Shown here piece by piece: positions 1-8,036 of a stretch of DNA of 64,000 nt (positions are counted from its first letter, which is position 1; each line of letters starts with the position of its first letter). The translations under genes were made by a program, and so were the position numbers. Under the pieces are notes generated by a model. That model made no database searches, was not told where the DNA came from, and worked only from the letters and a program-made list of their open reading frames with translations. The DNA comes from CAWINY01 sp963837635 (lineage in GTDB: Bacteria; Acidobacteriota; Terriglobia; Terriglobales; Acidobacteriaceae): positions 744,001 to 808,000 of the forward strand of contig CAWINY010000006.1 of the NCBI GenBank assembly GCA_963837635.1, read 5' to 3'.

Positions 1-122
1 GGATAGAAGGCAAGGACCGTGTGCTTGCCGCGCTGCTCGCTTAGCCGGAATCTGTCGCGGCGCTCGCCGATCACACCCTGCAGTTCGAAATCCGGAGCTT
101 CGTCGCCGATCTTCAACGGCAT
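1..122 (-). CDS. Peroxiredoxin (AhpC/TSA, Bcp-like), N-terminal part
   Basis: The first 40 codons of a thiol peroxidase read leftward and run off the window edge. The start ATG is at 122-120. The N-terminus MPLKIGDEAPDFEL followed by a strand-turn and HTVLAFY is the standard opening of Bcp/AhpC-TSA peroxiredoxins, which reduce hydroperoxides through a cysteine just beyond the visible part. The peroxidatic cysteine lies outside the window, so subclass cannot be assigned. It is divergent from the PASTA gene starting at 257. Confidence 0.85.
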   Translation of the reverse strand, partial: MPLKIGDEAPDFELQGVIGERRDRFRLSEQRGKHTVLAFY

Positions 123-256
123 TCTCACCTCTCACCAACATTTTATTGGCAACGCTGGCGCCGCAGCAAGTTCCGCGCAGGGTGTCTCCTCGGTAGTTTT
201 TCCGAGCGAGCCGGGAATGTTGCCGTCCTACGGGCTAAAATCAGCTTATCGAATCT

Positions 257-1003
257 ATGCGAGCCTTTTTCCGAGTAGTGCTGCTGGTGCTGGTGCTGAT
301 GTCGGTGGCTTTGGTGTCGGCGCTGACCGCCATGCGCTTCGCCATCCACGGGCGTCAGGTGGCGGTGCCCAAGTTCGTGGGCATGTCGCTGGGCCAAGCG
401 GGGGCCGTGGCGCAGGACAACGGTTTACTCCTGACCAGCGATGATCGCTACTACAGCGCGGAAGTGCCCGAGGGCAAAGTGATGTCGCAGTCGCCTGCTC
501 CGGGAACCGAGGTGCGGCGGGGGTGGCGGGTCCGTTTGGCCGAAAGCCTGGGGCCGCAGCGGGTCGAAATCCCGAACGTCGGCGGCCAGAGCGTTCGGGC
601 AGCGGAGATCAACCTTGGACGGCGCGGACTGGAGCCGGGGACGGTCGCGATCGCGCACCTGCCGGGATTGCCCGTCGATCAGGTGGTCGCCCAGGATCCT
701 CCACCCAGCGCGGGTGGCGTGACCTCTCCCAAGGTCAGCTTGCTGGTGTCCGCAGCCAACGATGCCGGTGGGGCCTACGTCATGCCCGACTTCACCGGCC
801 AGACTCTGGCCGAAGCCAAAATAGCCGTCGAGGATGCCGGATTCAAAATGGCTCCGGCAACCCTTTCCCTGGCGCTCACCAATGGTTCGTCACCCAAGAG
901 CAAGCACGCAGCAGCGTCGGACCTCATCGTGCGACAGACGCCGGTGGCCGGACAAAAGATCGAGGCTGGCGCAACCATCTCGTTTCAGGTAGCAAAGCCC
1001 TAA
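257..1003 (+). CDS. Membrane-anchored PASTA-domain protein
   Basis: A 248-residue protein with one N-terminal transmembrane segment (about residues 5-25) followed by three PASTA-like repeats. Each repeat starts with a VP/IP/MP + F/N-x-G motif (VPKFVGMSLGQA near 37, IPNVGGQSVRAA near 109, MPDFTGQTLAEA near 176) and contains a Q-x-P-x-x-G-type turn. PASTA domains bind peptidoglycan fragments or beta-lactam-like ligands on the outer face of the membrane. No kinase or transpeptidase domain is attached, so this is a stand-alone PASTA protein of unknown partner. It is convergent with nusB. Confidence 0.85.
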   Translation: MRAFFRVVLLVLVLMSVALVSALTAMRFAIHGRQVAVPKFVGMSLGQAGAVAQDNGLLLTSDDRYYSAEVPEGKVMSQSPAPGTEVRRGWRVRLAESLGPQRVEIPNVGGQSVRAAEINLGRRGLEPGTVAIAHLPGLPVDQVVAQDPPPSAGGVTSPKVSLLVSAANDAGGAYVMPDFTGQTLAEAKIAVEDAGFKMAPATLSLALTNGSSPKSKHAAASDLIVRQTPVAGQKIEAGATISFQVAKP

Positions 1004-1048
1004 TCCAGGTTTGTCATGAATGCCCCTCCGATGGGGCTCTGTATGAAA

Positions 1049-1173
1049 GGCACGCCTTCAGGCGTGCCGTAAGGGTAAGGGAGAACCCGGCTTTAGCCGC
1101 TGAGGGACAAGCACCTCAGGGCCTAAAGGCCCGGTTAATTACTGTGCGTTGTCGGCACGGCTGAAGCCGTGCC
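1049..1173. repeat. Cluster of short perfect palindromes between PASTA gene and nusB
   Basis: Two perfect 8-bp-arm hairpins flank this stretch: GGCACGCC/GGCGTGCC at 1049-1056/1061-1068 and GGCACGGC/GCCGTGCC at 1154-1161/1166-1173. Between them are words such as ggctttagccg and ctcagggcctaaaggccc, typical of intergenic repeats between convergent genes. No gene is seen in 1004-1208. They may act as bidirectional transcription-stop or REP-like elements; neither has a clear U-tract. Confidence 0.6.
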
Positions 1174-1208
1174 CTTTCAAAGCCCGACCACATCGATCGG
1201 AAACAGTT

Positions 1209-1622
1209 CTAGCGCTTGTCCAGCTCTTTGGCCACGCTGTCCAGCACGCCGTTGATGAAGTGCACCGACTCGGGTGCGGAGAACTTGCGGGCGATCTCCA
1301 GCGCCTCGTTGATGACGACCGGTTTGGGGGTTTTGGGGAAGCCCACGAATTCGGCGACCGCGGTGCGCAGCAGGTTGCGATCGACGGCGGCCATGCGCTC
1401 CATGCGCCAGTGTTGGGTGTGCTTCTCGATCAGGGTATCGATCTGCTCGTTGCGTTCGCTGGCAATGCGAAACAAGTCGTCGGCAAAACCGCGGATGCTG
1501 TCCTCGATATCGTGGCGTTCGCCCCAGAAGGTGCGGCGCACGTGCTCAAGGTCCTGTTTGCCCATGTCGGACTGAAACAGCATCTGCAGCGCCAGCTCGC
1601 GTGCTTTTCGTCGTGTGCCCAT
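1209..1622 (-). CDS. nusB: Transcription antitermination factor NusB
   Basis: A 137-residue protein of normal NusB length. It begins MGTRRKARELALQMLFQSD, the conserved basic RNA-binding helix, and contains the family core IDTLIEKHTQHWRMERMAAVDRNLLR followed by an EFVGFPKTPKPVVINEALEIARKFS-type segment and the VHFINGVLD helix near the C-terminus. NusB pairs with S10 (NusE) on boxA RNA to prevent premature termination in rRNA operons. It lies about 150 bp downstream of the lumazine synthase fusion gene on the same strand, the ribH-nusB order found in many bacteria, so co-transcription is likely, although a hairpin repeat sits between them. Confidence 0.95.
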   Translation of the reverse strand: MGTRRKARELALQMLFQSDMGKQDLEHVRRTFWGERHDIEDSIRGFADDLFRIASERNEQIDTLIEKHTQHWRMERMAAVDRNLLRTAVAEFVGFPKTPKPVVINEALEIARKFSAPESVHFINGVLDSVAKELDKR

Positions 1623-1646
1623 TCGCTCCTTGGCCGTTGGCTAAAA

Positions 1647-1713
1647 CCTGCCACAGAGACACAGAGGAACCCAAATTCAGTTTTTCTCTGTGGCTCTGTG
1701 CCTCTGTGGCAGG
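1647..1713. repeat. Inverted repeat with CCTGCCACAGAG arms
   Basis: Arms CCTGCCACAGAG (1647-1658) and CTCTGTGGCAGG (1702-1713) are exact reverse complements, and the interior also carries the cacagag/ctctgtg word. It lies between ribH and nusB. A related word (ctctgtgtcctccgcgg) occurs in the intergenic region near 22965. This looks like a dispersed intergenic hairpin, not a canonical terminator. Confidence 0.6.
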
Positions 1714-1772
1714 TGTTTCTGACGCCCTGATCCGTCTCAATCCGTGCAATCCGCGGTTAGCTTTTTGTTTTC

Positions 1773-2612
1773 TCACTGCTGGCTGATGGCCTTCTTCAGC
1801 GACGCCATCTCGATGGCCGCCATGCCGGCTTCGAATCCCTTGTTCCCAGCCTTCAGGCCGGCGCGGTCGATGGCCTGGGCCAGGGTCTCGCAGGTCAGGA
1901 CGCCGTAGGCGTGCGGCACCCCGGTTTCCTGGGCGGCCTGCCCGATGCCGCGCGTGGCCTCGGTAGCGATGTGTTCGAAGTGCGTGGTCTCGCCACGAAT
2001 GAGGCAGCCCAGACAGATCATCGCGTCCACCCGGCCGGTCTCGGCCATGGCGCGCGAGGCCCCAGGGATCTCAAAGGCTCCGGGCACGCGCAGCACGCTG
2101 ATGTCGCTGTCCTTGGCGCCCGCGCGGTGCAGAGCGTCGATCGCACCCTCCAGCAGTCGCTCGGTGATGAAGCTGTTGAAGCGGCTCACCACGATGCCGA
2201 AGCGCTTGCCGCGCGCATCCAGGGTGCCTTCGAACACTTGCTGGTGGGCGGGGCGCTTCTCCGGCAGATAGGAGAAGATGGCGACTGTGGCCTCAGGCAC
2301 GGGTTCCACGATGAACAGGCGCGCGCCGAATTTGCGGTCGCTGATCTCTTCGGCGATTTTGAAACCGCGGGCGCGAACGAAGTCGTAAGCCTCATCGGCG
2401 CTGGCGACTTCGAGCACCAGATCGGTGCGCGGGAACTCGTTGCCCCAGCCGATCTCAATCCCGGCTTGCGGGGTGCGGAACAGGACGCCGCGGTTGTGGC
2501 GCCCCTGCCAGTCGTCGGCGCGGTCGAGACCGAGCGCGGTGAAGAAATCGTCGAGTTGCTTGAATTGCGCTTCATCGCGCGCCAAGCGGACGGTATAAAT
2601 GGCTTTAATCAT
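1773..2612 (-). CDS. ribH: 6,7-dimethyl-8-ribityllumazine synthase with N-terminal VOC/glyoxalase-like domain
   Basis: A 279-residue fusion. Residues about 127-279 are a complete lumazine synthase, the penultimate step of riboflavin synthesis, condensing 5-amino-6-ribitylaminouracil with 3,4-dihydroxybutanone phosphate. Visible motifs are RFN at 144-146, VPGAFEIP at 176-183, CLIRGETTHFE at 203-213 (general-base His211) and AGLKAGNKG near 251. Lumazine synthases are normally about 155 residues. The extra 120 residues at the front (FFTALGLDRADDW, GVLFRTPQAGIEIGWG, TDLVLEVASADEAYDFVRARGF, ARLFIVEPVPEATVAIFSY) have the beta-alpha-beta-beta-beta pattern of a vicinal-oxygen-chelate fold. The start ATG has no alternative near the RibH core, so the fusion appears genuine. 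Upstream of nusB on the same strand. Confidence 0.9.
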   Translation of the reverse strand: MIKAIYTVRLARDEAQFKQLDDFFTALGLDRADDWQGRHNRGVLFRTPQAGIEIGWGNEFPRTDLVLEVASADEAYDFVRARGFKIAEEISDRKFGARLFIVEPVPEATVAIFSYLPEKRPAHQQVFEGTLDARGKRFGIVVSRFNSFITERLLEGAIDALHRAGAKDSDISVLRVPGAFEIPGASRAMAETGRVDAMICLGCLIRGETTHFEHIATEATRGIGQAAQETGVPHAYGVLTCETLAQAIDRAGLKAGNKGFEAGMAAIEMASLKKAISQQ

Positions 2613-2899
2613 CAGGGTAATTGCCGGCTGGTTTTGATAAGGGCCGGAAGGACAAAACTAAATGAGATCAAGGGAGAAAACAACTGAGCGTTAGCCATCC
2701 GCCATCAGCCGTCAGCGATCAGTCTTCGACTCTCGCCACCGCCATCGACCGAGGGGGGCGCAAGTCCTGGGTGAGAGCAGTTATGAACCAAGTCCCGTAG
2801 GGACGGCACCTCGCGCCAGGGGTCTCGCACTTCCCGCTATCGCCCCGCGCGAAGATTTCGTGGTCCGTAGAGCATGAATCGCCAAAATTGCGTTCGCCG

Positions 2900-3859
2900 C
2901 TACGCCGGCACTGGCACGCTCTCCACAATCTCGCGGAGCACATCCTCGGCCTGCCCGGATTTCTTTTTGGTTGAGGAGTAGCGGGCGTTGACCACCACAC
3001 GATGGGCCAGCACCGGAATCGCGAGCGACTTGAAATCCTCCGGCGTGGTAAAGGTGCGGCCGTGCACATAGGCCATGGCCTGGGCGGCGCGCTGCAGCAT
3101 CAGCGAGCCGCGCGGCGAGACACCCAGCGAAAGGTAGTCCGATTCGCGGGTGCGGCGGACGATCTCCAGGGTGTAATCGAGCAGGGAATCCTCGACCCGC
3201 ACCTGGCCCACCTCCTCCTGCAGCGTGCAAACCTCTTCCGCGTTGAGGATGGGCTTGACGTGATCGAGCTGCGGCGTGCCGCCCTCGGAGCGCAGGATCG
3301 CACGCTCGCTCGCCGGACCCGGATAGCCCATGTGCGCCCGGATCAGGAAGCGGTCCATCTGCGATTCCGGCAGCGGATAGGTGCCGTGGTGCTCGATCGG
3401 GTTCTGGGTCGCGACCACCAGGAAGGGTTTCGGCAGCGGATACGAGTAGCCGTCCATGGTGACTTGGGCGTCGTTCATCGCTTCCAGCAATGCGGACTGG
3501 GTCTTCGGCGTGGTGCGGTTGATCTCGTCGGCCAGCAGCACATTGGTGAACACCGGGCCGGGTTTGAATTCGAACTCCTGCTCGGCGGCGGCATAGAGGG
3601 TGATGCCCAGCACGTCGCTGGGCAGCATATCGCTGGTGAATTGAACCCGCTGGAAGTTGCAATCCAGCGCCCGGGCGATAGTGTGCGCCAGCGTGGTTTT
3701 GCCCACCCCAGGCACGCCTTCAAGCAGCAGGTGACCGCGCGCCAGCAGCGCCACCAGCGCCAGACGGACCACCTCGTCCTGTCCGCGGATAACGCTGCGC
3801 AGGGTGGATTCAAGCTCGGCGATGCGCGCCGCGGCACGTCCGGTGAGCGGAGCAACCAT
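2900..3859 (-). CDS. MoxR-family AAA+ ATPase
   Basis: A 319-residue AAA+ ATPase of normal MoxR length. Walker A is GVPGVGKTT, Walker B is LLADEINR, followed by sensor-like VVATQNPIEHHGTYPLPESQMDRFL, and the C-terminal lid carries LGVSPRGSLMLQRAAQA and TPEDFKSLAIPVLAHR, all characteristic of MoxR proteins. These act as chaperones or metal-cofactor inserters, usually with DUF58 and von Willebrand-factor proteins. No such partner gene is adjacent here: the next gene to the left is ribH (minus, 290 bp away), and the right flank is the putative island edge, so downstream or upstream partners could have been displaced. Confidence 0.9.
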   Translation of the reverse strand: MVAPLTGRAAARIAELESTLRSVIRGQDEVVRLALVALLARGHLLLEGVPGVGKTTLAHTIARALDCNFQRVQFTSDMLPSDVLGITLYAAAEQEFEFKPGPVFTNVLLADEINRTTPKTQSALLEAMNDAQVTMDGYSYPLPKPFLVVATQNPIEHHGTYPLPESQMDRFLIRAHMGYPGPASERAILRSEGGTPQLDHVKPILNAEEVCTLQEEVGQVRVEDSLLDYTLEIVRRTRESDYLSLGVSPRGSLMLQRAAQAMAYVHGRTFTTPEDFKSLAIPVLAHRVVVNARYSSTKKKSGQAEDVLREIVESVPVPA

Positions 3860-4279
3860 GCTCTGGATTTTATCAGCCGGTAGGCAAACCCTACCGTTAC
3901 GAAGGGTTACGAAGGACGCGAGATAAGGCTTACTGCGGCTTCACGCGGATTGAAACCGAACCTCGTTCGGCAGGAATTGGAAGAACCGGCCGGAATTTCG
4001 AATTCTACGAAGGGTTACCCGGAAACAGTAGCGGGTAGTTGGTAGCGCTACCGGGAAACAGCCCCGGACAGCCTGTAATATTGCGACAAATATAGGCAAA
4101 ACGCCAGTGTTCGTTTCGCCCGACCCAGGGAAAAGCGGCGAATATTGTGGCGGCGGGCATCACGATATTTTCCAAGGCTGCGCTCAAGCGCAAAACTTTT
4201 CTCTTGCTGGTCGATGGCAACCCGGCATCCAACCGGCGTTTCCAACTTTCAACCCTTAGTAAGCTCCGAGGTTGGCCCT
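3860..4279. other. Intergenic stretch containing the left att-like repeat
   Basis: No convincing gene is visible. It contains two imperfect copies of a tacccggaaacag / taccgggaaacag word at about 4017-4030 and 4049-4061. The second overlaps the 19-bp copy of the tRNA-Glu 3' end at 4039-4057. Open frames here have no homology that I recognise. Confidence 0.6.
4039..4057. repeat. Left att-like direct repeat (copy of the tRNA-Glu 3' end)
   Basis: The 19-bp sequence ttggtagcgctaccgggaa is identical, in the same orientation, to 12184-12202. That second copy is the 3' T-stem half, acceptor stem and CCA of tRNA-Glu. Identity stops abruptly on both sides. Tyrosine-recombinase islands commonly use exactly this part of a tRNA gene as attB, so this is read as the distal att site of an island of about 8.1 kb. 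Confidence 0.65.
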
Positions 4280-5140
4280 ATGCGCGTGCTCCGCCCCTTG
4301 TTTCTCTCGCTGTTGCTCAGTTTTCAGGCGCTCGCGGCGACTCCGGCCTTAGCACCGATCGTCGTCATCGCATTCGAAAATCATCCTTACTCGTCGGTGG
4401 TCGGCAGCTCGGCCATGCCGTACCTGAATAGCCTGATCCAGGAGTATTCGCTGGCGGCCAACTTCTACGCCACAGCGCCGGGTTCGGTGCCGGACTATTT
4501 CATGATTACCACGGGAGAAAGGGTCGCGTGTTGCCCCTCCTATGCCGGACCCTACACAGGCAACAACCTGGTGCGCGTGCTGGGAAATGGCGGAAAAAGC
4601 TGGAAGGTGTACGCCCAGAGCCTCCCCTACGCGGGCTATCTTGGTTCCGGCTATTATCCCTATGTGAAGTACCACAATCCATTCGCCTACTTCAGCGACG
4701 TTGTGAACAACTCGACGCAAAAAGCGAAAATCGTGCCGCTCTCGCAGCTTTCTGCCGATCTTTCCACAGGCCAGCTGCCGATCTTCATGTACATCCTCCC
4801 GGACAATGTTCACAACGCACACAGTTGTCCGGGAGCGACGAACTGCACCGATGCCGACAAGCTGCGCGCCGCCGACCTGTTTTTGCAGGACTACGTTCCG
4901 GCGCTCTTGCACACCCCGGCATTCGAAAAGAGTGGTTTGCTGGTGATTTGGTGGGACGAGGGAAACTCCACCACGGAGCATACGGCTATCACGTTTGTCG
5001 GGCCGCTGGTCAGGAAGGGGTATAAGTCTTACACCTTCTATAAAGACCAAAACCTGCTGCGCACGATCATTGAAGGCCTCCGGCTGAATTCGTTCCCCGG
5101 CGTGTCGGTCACTGCGAGCGACATGAGTGACATCTTCTGA
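4280..5140 (+). CDS. Secreted phosphoesterase / acid phosphatase (phospholipase C-like superfamily)
   Basis: A 286-residue exported enzyme. The start chosen is the ATG before MRVLRPLFLSLLLSFQALA, a good Sec signal peptide; in-frame upstream codons are compositionally unlike the protein. The mature part has the phosphoesterase (PF04185-type) layout: PIVVIAFENHPYSSVVG with the first metal-ligand and nucleophile region, MPYLNSLIQEYSLAANFYATA, then FMYILPDNVHNAHSC, LLVIWWDEGNSTTEHTA and VGPLVRKGYKS. These enzymes hydrolyse phosphomonoesters or phospholipid head groups outside the cytoplasm. It is the first gene inside the putative island. Confidence 0.8.
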   Translation: MRVLRPLFLSLLLSFQALAATPALAPIVVIAFENHPYSSVVGSSAMPYLNSLIQEYSLAANFYATAPGSVPDYFMITTGERVACCPSYAGPYTGNNLVRVLGNGGKSWKVYAQSLPYAGYLGSGYYPYVKYHNPFAYFSDVVNNSTQKAKIVPLSQLSADLSTGQLPIFMYILPDNVHNAHSCPGATNCTDADKLRAADLFLQDYVPALLHTPAFEKSGLLVIWWDEGNSTTEHTAITFVGPLVRKGYKSYTFYKDQNLLRTIIEGLRLNSFPGVSVTASDMSDIF

Positions 5141-5277
5141 GCCGATCTCCATTCGCCATTGCCAAAACGATGTTCCTGCCGGAGTGGGCCGCATCGCGGC
5201 TTCTTCGGTCATAACGGGCTCCTTCGGCGGACCACAGGGATTACCATACTCCTGCTGGCAATGATCCTGGAGGCGAG

Positions 5278-5772
5278 ATGACGAAAAGCGGAATTACAAT
5301 CGACATTCCCGGAATCGGGTTGCGGCACGTCCACACGGTCTTGACCGATTACACAGGAACCCTGTCGCGGGGCGGTCGGCTGGATGTCGGCGTCAGAGAA
5401 CACCTTTGCAAGCTCGCCCAAGTGGTGGACATCCACGTAATCACGGCGGATACCTTTGGCATTGCCGAAGATGAACTGAGGGGTATTCCCGTCACATTCC
5501 ACAGGCTAACTGGCGATCAGCAGGATGTTCAAAAGCAAGAACACGGGACGAGCGTTGGTCTTAGGCAGTGTGCCGTGCTGGGGAACGGGAACAATGATCG
5601 CTTGCTTCTAAAGGCAGCCAAGGACGAGGGCGGTCTTGCGATTGCGGTTGACAACGGGGAGGGCTGCGCGACCGATGCCCTTTTGAATTCCAACATCTTC
5701 ATCGTCGGAGCCGCCAACGCGCTCACGCTGCTGCTTGAACCGAGGGGCTGCAATGCCACGCTGCGGTTTTGA
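5278..5772 (+). CDS. HAD-superfamily hydrolase, soluble P-type-ATPase-like
   Basis: A 164-residue small HAD phosphatase. Motif I is LTDYTGTLS, close to the DKTGT signature of P-type ATPases, and motif III/IV is VLGNGNNDRLLLKAA with the paired acidic residue ND. The sequence AVDNGEGCATDALLNSNIFIVGAANALTLLL resembles the hinge end of the P-domain. No membrane helices are present, matching the soluble P-type ATPase-like group, whose physiological substrate is not established. The ATG follows the purine-rich ggaggcgag at about 8 bp. It overlaps nothing and precedes a small zinc-ribbon gene. Confidence 0.8.
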   Translation: MTKSGITIDIPGIGLRHVHTVLTDYTGTLSRGGRLDVGVREHLCKLAQVVDIHVITADTFGIAEDELRGIPVTFHRLTGDQQDVQKQEHGTSVGLRQCAVLGNGNNDRLLLKAAKDEGGLAIAVDNGEGCATDALLNSNIFIVGAANALTLLLEPRGCNATLRF

Positions 5773-5912
5773 TGGGCTTTCTCGGCCTGCCGATCGCGAC
5801 AGTCGTCACCACACAAATGGAATCAGCGCCCCTCAGACTGCTAAGGCAACGGTGTACTTGTATTCCTTTTGTTTTCAGGATAGCTTTACCCACCTACAGA
5901 TGGGAGAGGCGT

Positions 5913-6284
5913 ATGCTTGTCGCCACCAACAAACAATCTTCGGGAGTCGTGCCTCTGCAATGCGCTGTGCTTTGTGTTGATTGCGAGTCAGTCAGCAATA
6001 GCCAATTGGACGTGTGCCCCGTCTGCGGCGGACATTCGCTGCTCAGCATCGCACGAATACTCGGCGGCACTCTTTTCGCGGAGAAGGCTAAACCTGCCGT
6101 AGTGCTGTTCGACATGGAAATCTCCATCCAGTTGAAGCAAGTGGAGGGCAGCGATTTGACCACAACCGTTAAAGGCATTACCAACGCCATCCAGCCAAGC
6201 CTCAGCAGAGGTCGAGCTTCATTTCACGTCAATGTGGAACCTGCCGCAGAGGTCGATGCTCCTTACAAGTTGAAGGTCGCGTAG
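5913..6284 (+). CDS. Small zinc-ribbon protein (paralogue of the 8037-8417 protein)
   Basis: A 123-residue protein. The ATG at 5913 is preceded by gggagaggcgt, a good ribosome-binding site, and is preferred to in-frame codons upstream that overlap the HAD gene. Cys21/Cys24 and Cys35/Cys38 form a C-x2-C ... C-x2-C zinc ribbon, followed by GGHSLLSIARILGG. The C-terminal half (MEISIQLKQVEGSDLTTT, AIQPSLSRGRASFHVNVEPAAEVDAPYKLKV) reads like a small beta domain. The same cysteine spacing and the SLLS-A-ILGG sequence recur on the other strand near 8.2 kb. The function is unknown; family members seem typical of Acidobacteriota. Confidence 0.7.
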   Translation: MLVATNKQSSGVVPLQCAVLCVDCESVSNSQLDVCPVCGGHSLLSIARILGGTLFAEKAKPAVVLFDMEISIQLKQVEGSDLTTTVKGITNAIQPSLSRGRASFHVNVEPAAEVDAPYKLKVA

Positions 6285-6427
6285 TCAGGCATAACATGAG
6301 CGCTCACGATGCTGGCGTGACCGCCCATGCGGCCAACGAGTACATGCGTAAGCATTGCGATCCAATGCAGCCGAGTTCGGCACAGCACGGTCTCGCCCGA
6401 ACTGAGATTTTCGTCGATGTAGCTCAT
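6263..6427 (-). pseudogene. Truncated N-terminus of a PH-domain (bPH2/YdbS-like) membrane protein
   Basis: A 54-codon minus-strand frame starts at ATG 6427-6425 behind a perfect AGGAGG. It reads MSYIDENLSSGETVLCRTRL then HWIA. This is very like the start of bacterial PH-domain membrane proteins (MSYI-x-x-NL-x-x-GE-x-V-x-x-RTRLHWI, from memory). After this the expected hydrophobic segment is replaced by unrelated sequence and a stop at 6263-6265, inside the 3' end of the zinc-ribbon gene. It is probably a remnant cut by an old rearrangement. Confidence 0.5.
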
Positions 6428-6585
6428 GCCGGCCTCCTGAGAACACCAGTGCAGGCAATCCTAGAACTTACATCGCGACGAAAGCAATGAGCCGATCGGA
6501 TGCGTCAACTGGATCAGCAGTGAGCCGCCCATGGGACTGGATAGGAAATTGACGTTGATGCCATAATCCGTGTCCAGAAAAAATA

Positions 6586-6614
6586 CGACCCACAGTGATT
6601 ACCGCTGTGGGTCG
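6586..6614 (-). terminator. Rho-independent terminator, minus strand
   Basis: The perfect 10-bp stem CGACCCACAG / CTGTGGGTCG (6586-6595 / 6605-6614) is followed on the minus strand by TATTTTTTCT. It lies 58 bp beyond the stop of the minus-strand small gene at 6672-6995. Confidence 0.75.
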
Positions 6615-6671
6615 CTTGGTAATGGGAGGGGATGTTGCTTTTGGTTGTTGGACGTGTGACGGATCGAAGCG

Positions 6672-6995
6672 TTAGCAGGACGATACTCGGGTCGGTTTGC
6701 TGCTGGTTGGGTTAAGTTTGCTTGTCCTCGTGCCCTTTTTTCGACCAGCAGCTTCGCGAGTTGATCGTGCGGTTCTATGGGCGTGCTCCCCGAAATCGTC
6801 CCCGGCCTTGGGGCTTCCCAACACGGCGTTGTCTGCTGGACGGACTCGAACTTCGGATGTGCCCTGCTGCATAGTATTAGTGTTGTTCATGGTATTAGTG
6901 CTGTTCATCACGTGTGCACCTGTCGGTATATCCATTGATCCGGCAATCCACAAGAGAACCATACACACGACGAGCATGAATAAATATCGTTTCAT
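6672..6995 (-). CDS. Hypothetical small membrane-anchored or exported protein
   Basis: A 107-residue frame. The ATG at 6995 is chosen over one seven codons upstream because AAAGGCGG lies 6 bp before it. The N-terminus MKRYLFMLVVCMVLLWIAGS is a signal peptide or membrane anchor. It is followed by an Asn/Thr/Met repeat (NSTNTMNNTNTM) and a basic, Ser/Thr-rich tail ending in Cys. I do not recognise a family. A clean terminator downstream supports transcription of this strand. The low-complexity tail means this could still be a decayed gene. Confidence 0.4.
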   Translation of the reverse strand: MKRYLFMLVVCMVLLWIAGSMDIPTGAHVMNSTNTMNNTNTMQQGTSEVRVRPADNAVLGSPKAGDDFGEHAHRTARSTREAAGRKKGTRTSKLNPTSSKPTRVSSC

Positions 6996-8036
6996 GATTA
7001 ACCGCCTTTCTTCCATAAGCTCCTGGCTCCTGCGTCAGTCAACTGCGCATTCCACAGTCAGAGCTAGACCGGGATGCTGACGGGTATAGGGGTGACGAAC
7101 TGTCGCCTCTGTGACGAGGAGCCGTTTTGATTCCCGGAGCGCTTCTCCATGGCATCCGGTAGCTCATCCAAGGTATGAGATTTGCTGTTAGCGCCGGTTT
7201 AGAATCGAGCCACTTAAGCCGGTATAGGTGTGGGTTGAGCTTGCGACACGATCGTCGGCACTCACCCGTTGGATGGCAAAGGTAATTATAAACTACAGTA
7301 GAGTGACTTACCAGCGTCCTCGCCAATAAGGGGCTTTCCCCGGTTCACTTCTCCGGCCTCCTCTGGCGAGAATGGCTCCGTTTTTCACCGGCAATTACAA
7401 ATTTACTAACCTTCTGTTTCAGTGTGATGTTATCAGCGTTAATTTTCGATAACAAACGATTCCTGAGCGAGTTCCACGCCAAGCGTTCGCGCCAAGAGAT
7501 TGCCGAGGCGAATGGGCTTGTTTGTGCTGGTTGAACCACGGTAGTAAACCTGACCACGATGGCGGGGAACAAGTATCACGATGCCTCAACCGGCAGCAAG
7601 CACCGTAGCGCGATTCCCAAAAGAAACGACCTACAGTGGAGGCCACCGTGGGTCGCGTTTGAAGGAAGGCGGTATGTGTCCTAGCTGTCCCTCATAAACC
7701 GGCCCCGGTGGTGGCGGCGAAACGCAAAATCAAGATCTAGCGCATTCGGAAAAATCAGGAAACCAACCAGGCAGTTGTCCCTGTTGCTGGGCGCACCAGG
7801 GGCGCGGGATCGATTGGGGGGGGGGTGGGGAAAAACAGGAAAACCTCAATTTGGGAAGAACCGTAGGGGAACAGCCCGACTGTAACTGTGGGCTGTGATC
7901 GTTGCAGCAAGCGCCCGGTGTTACTTCCTGTAGTTAAGTAGATGCTGTCTTGCTGGTGGAAAGATGCACGTCCTTCGGGATTCCTCCGAGCAGAAGTGCT
8001 CCGGCTTTCGTTACCCGTCTCCAGCGCCATTCGCTT
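6996..8036. other. Degenerate stretch without a convincing gene
   Basis: Several open frames exist on both strands, but none has a good start, family signature or consistent codon use. Visible details are a GTTATC/GATAAC inverted repeat at 7429-7434/7448-7453, a plus-strand peptide fragment with SRQEIAEANGL near 7490 that resembles part of an HTH, a run of ten G at 7816-7825, and a CAGCCC/GGGCTG hairpin at 7872-7877/7890-7895. It reads as decayed island DNA. Confidence 0.5.
7627..7655 (-). terminator. Rho-independent terminator, minus strand
   Basis: The imperfect 13-bp stem CGACCTACAGTGG / CCACCGTGGGTCG is followed on the minus strand by TTTCTTTT. It closely resembles the terminator at 6586-6614 and is oriented to stop transcription coming from the minus-strand zinc-ribbon gene near 8.2 kb. 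Confidence 0.6.

Noticed and set aside
4145..4279. Upstream extension of the phosphoesterase frame by 45 codons
   Set aside because: It would put a signal peptide in mid-protein. The sequence before 4280 has unrelated composition.
7816..7825. Ten-G run as a phase-variation tract
   Set aside because: No credible open frame spans it, so a switching role cannot be supported.
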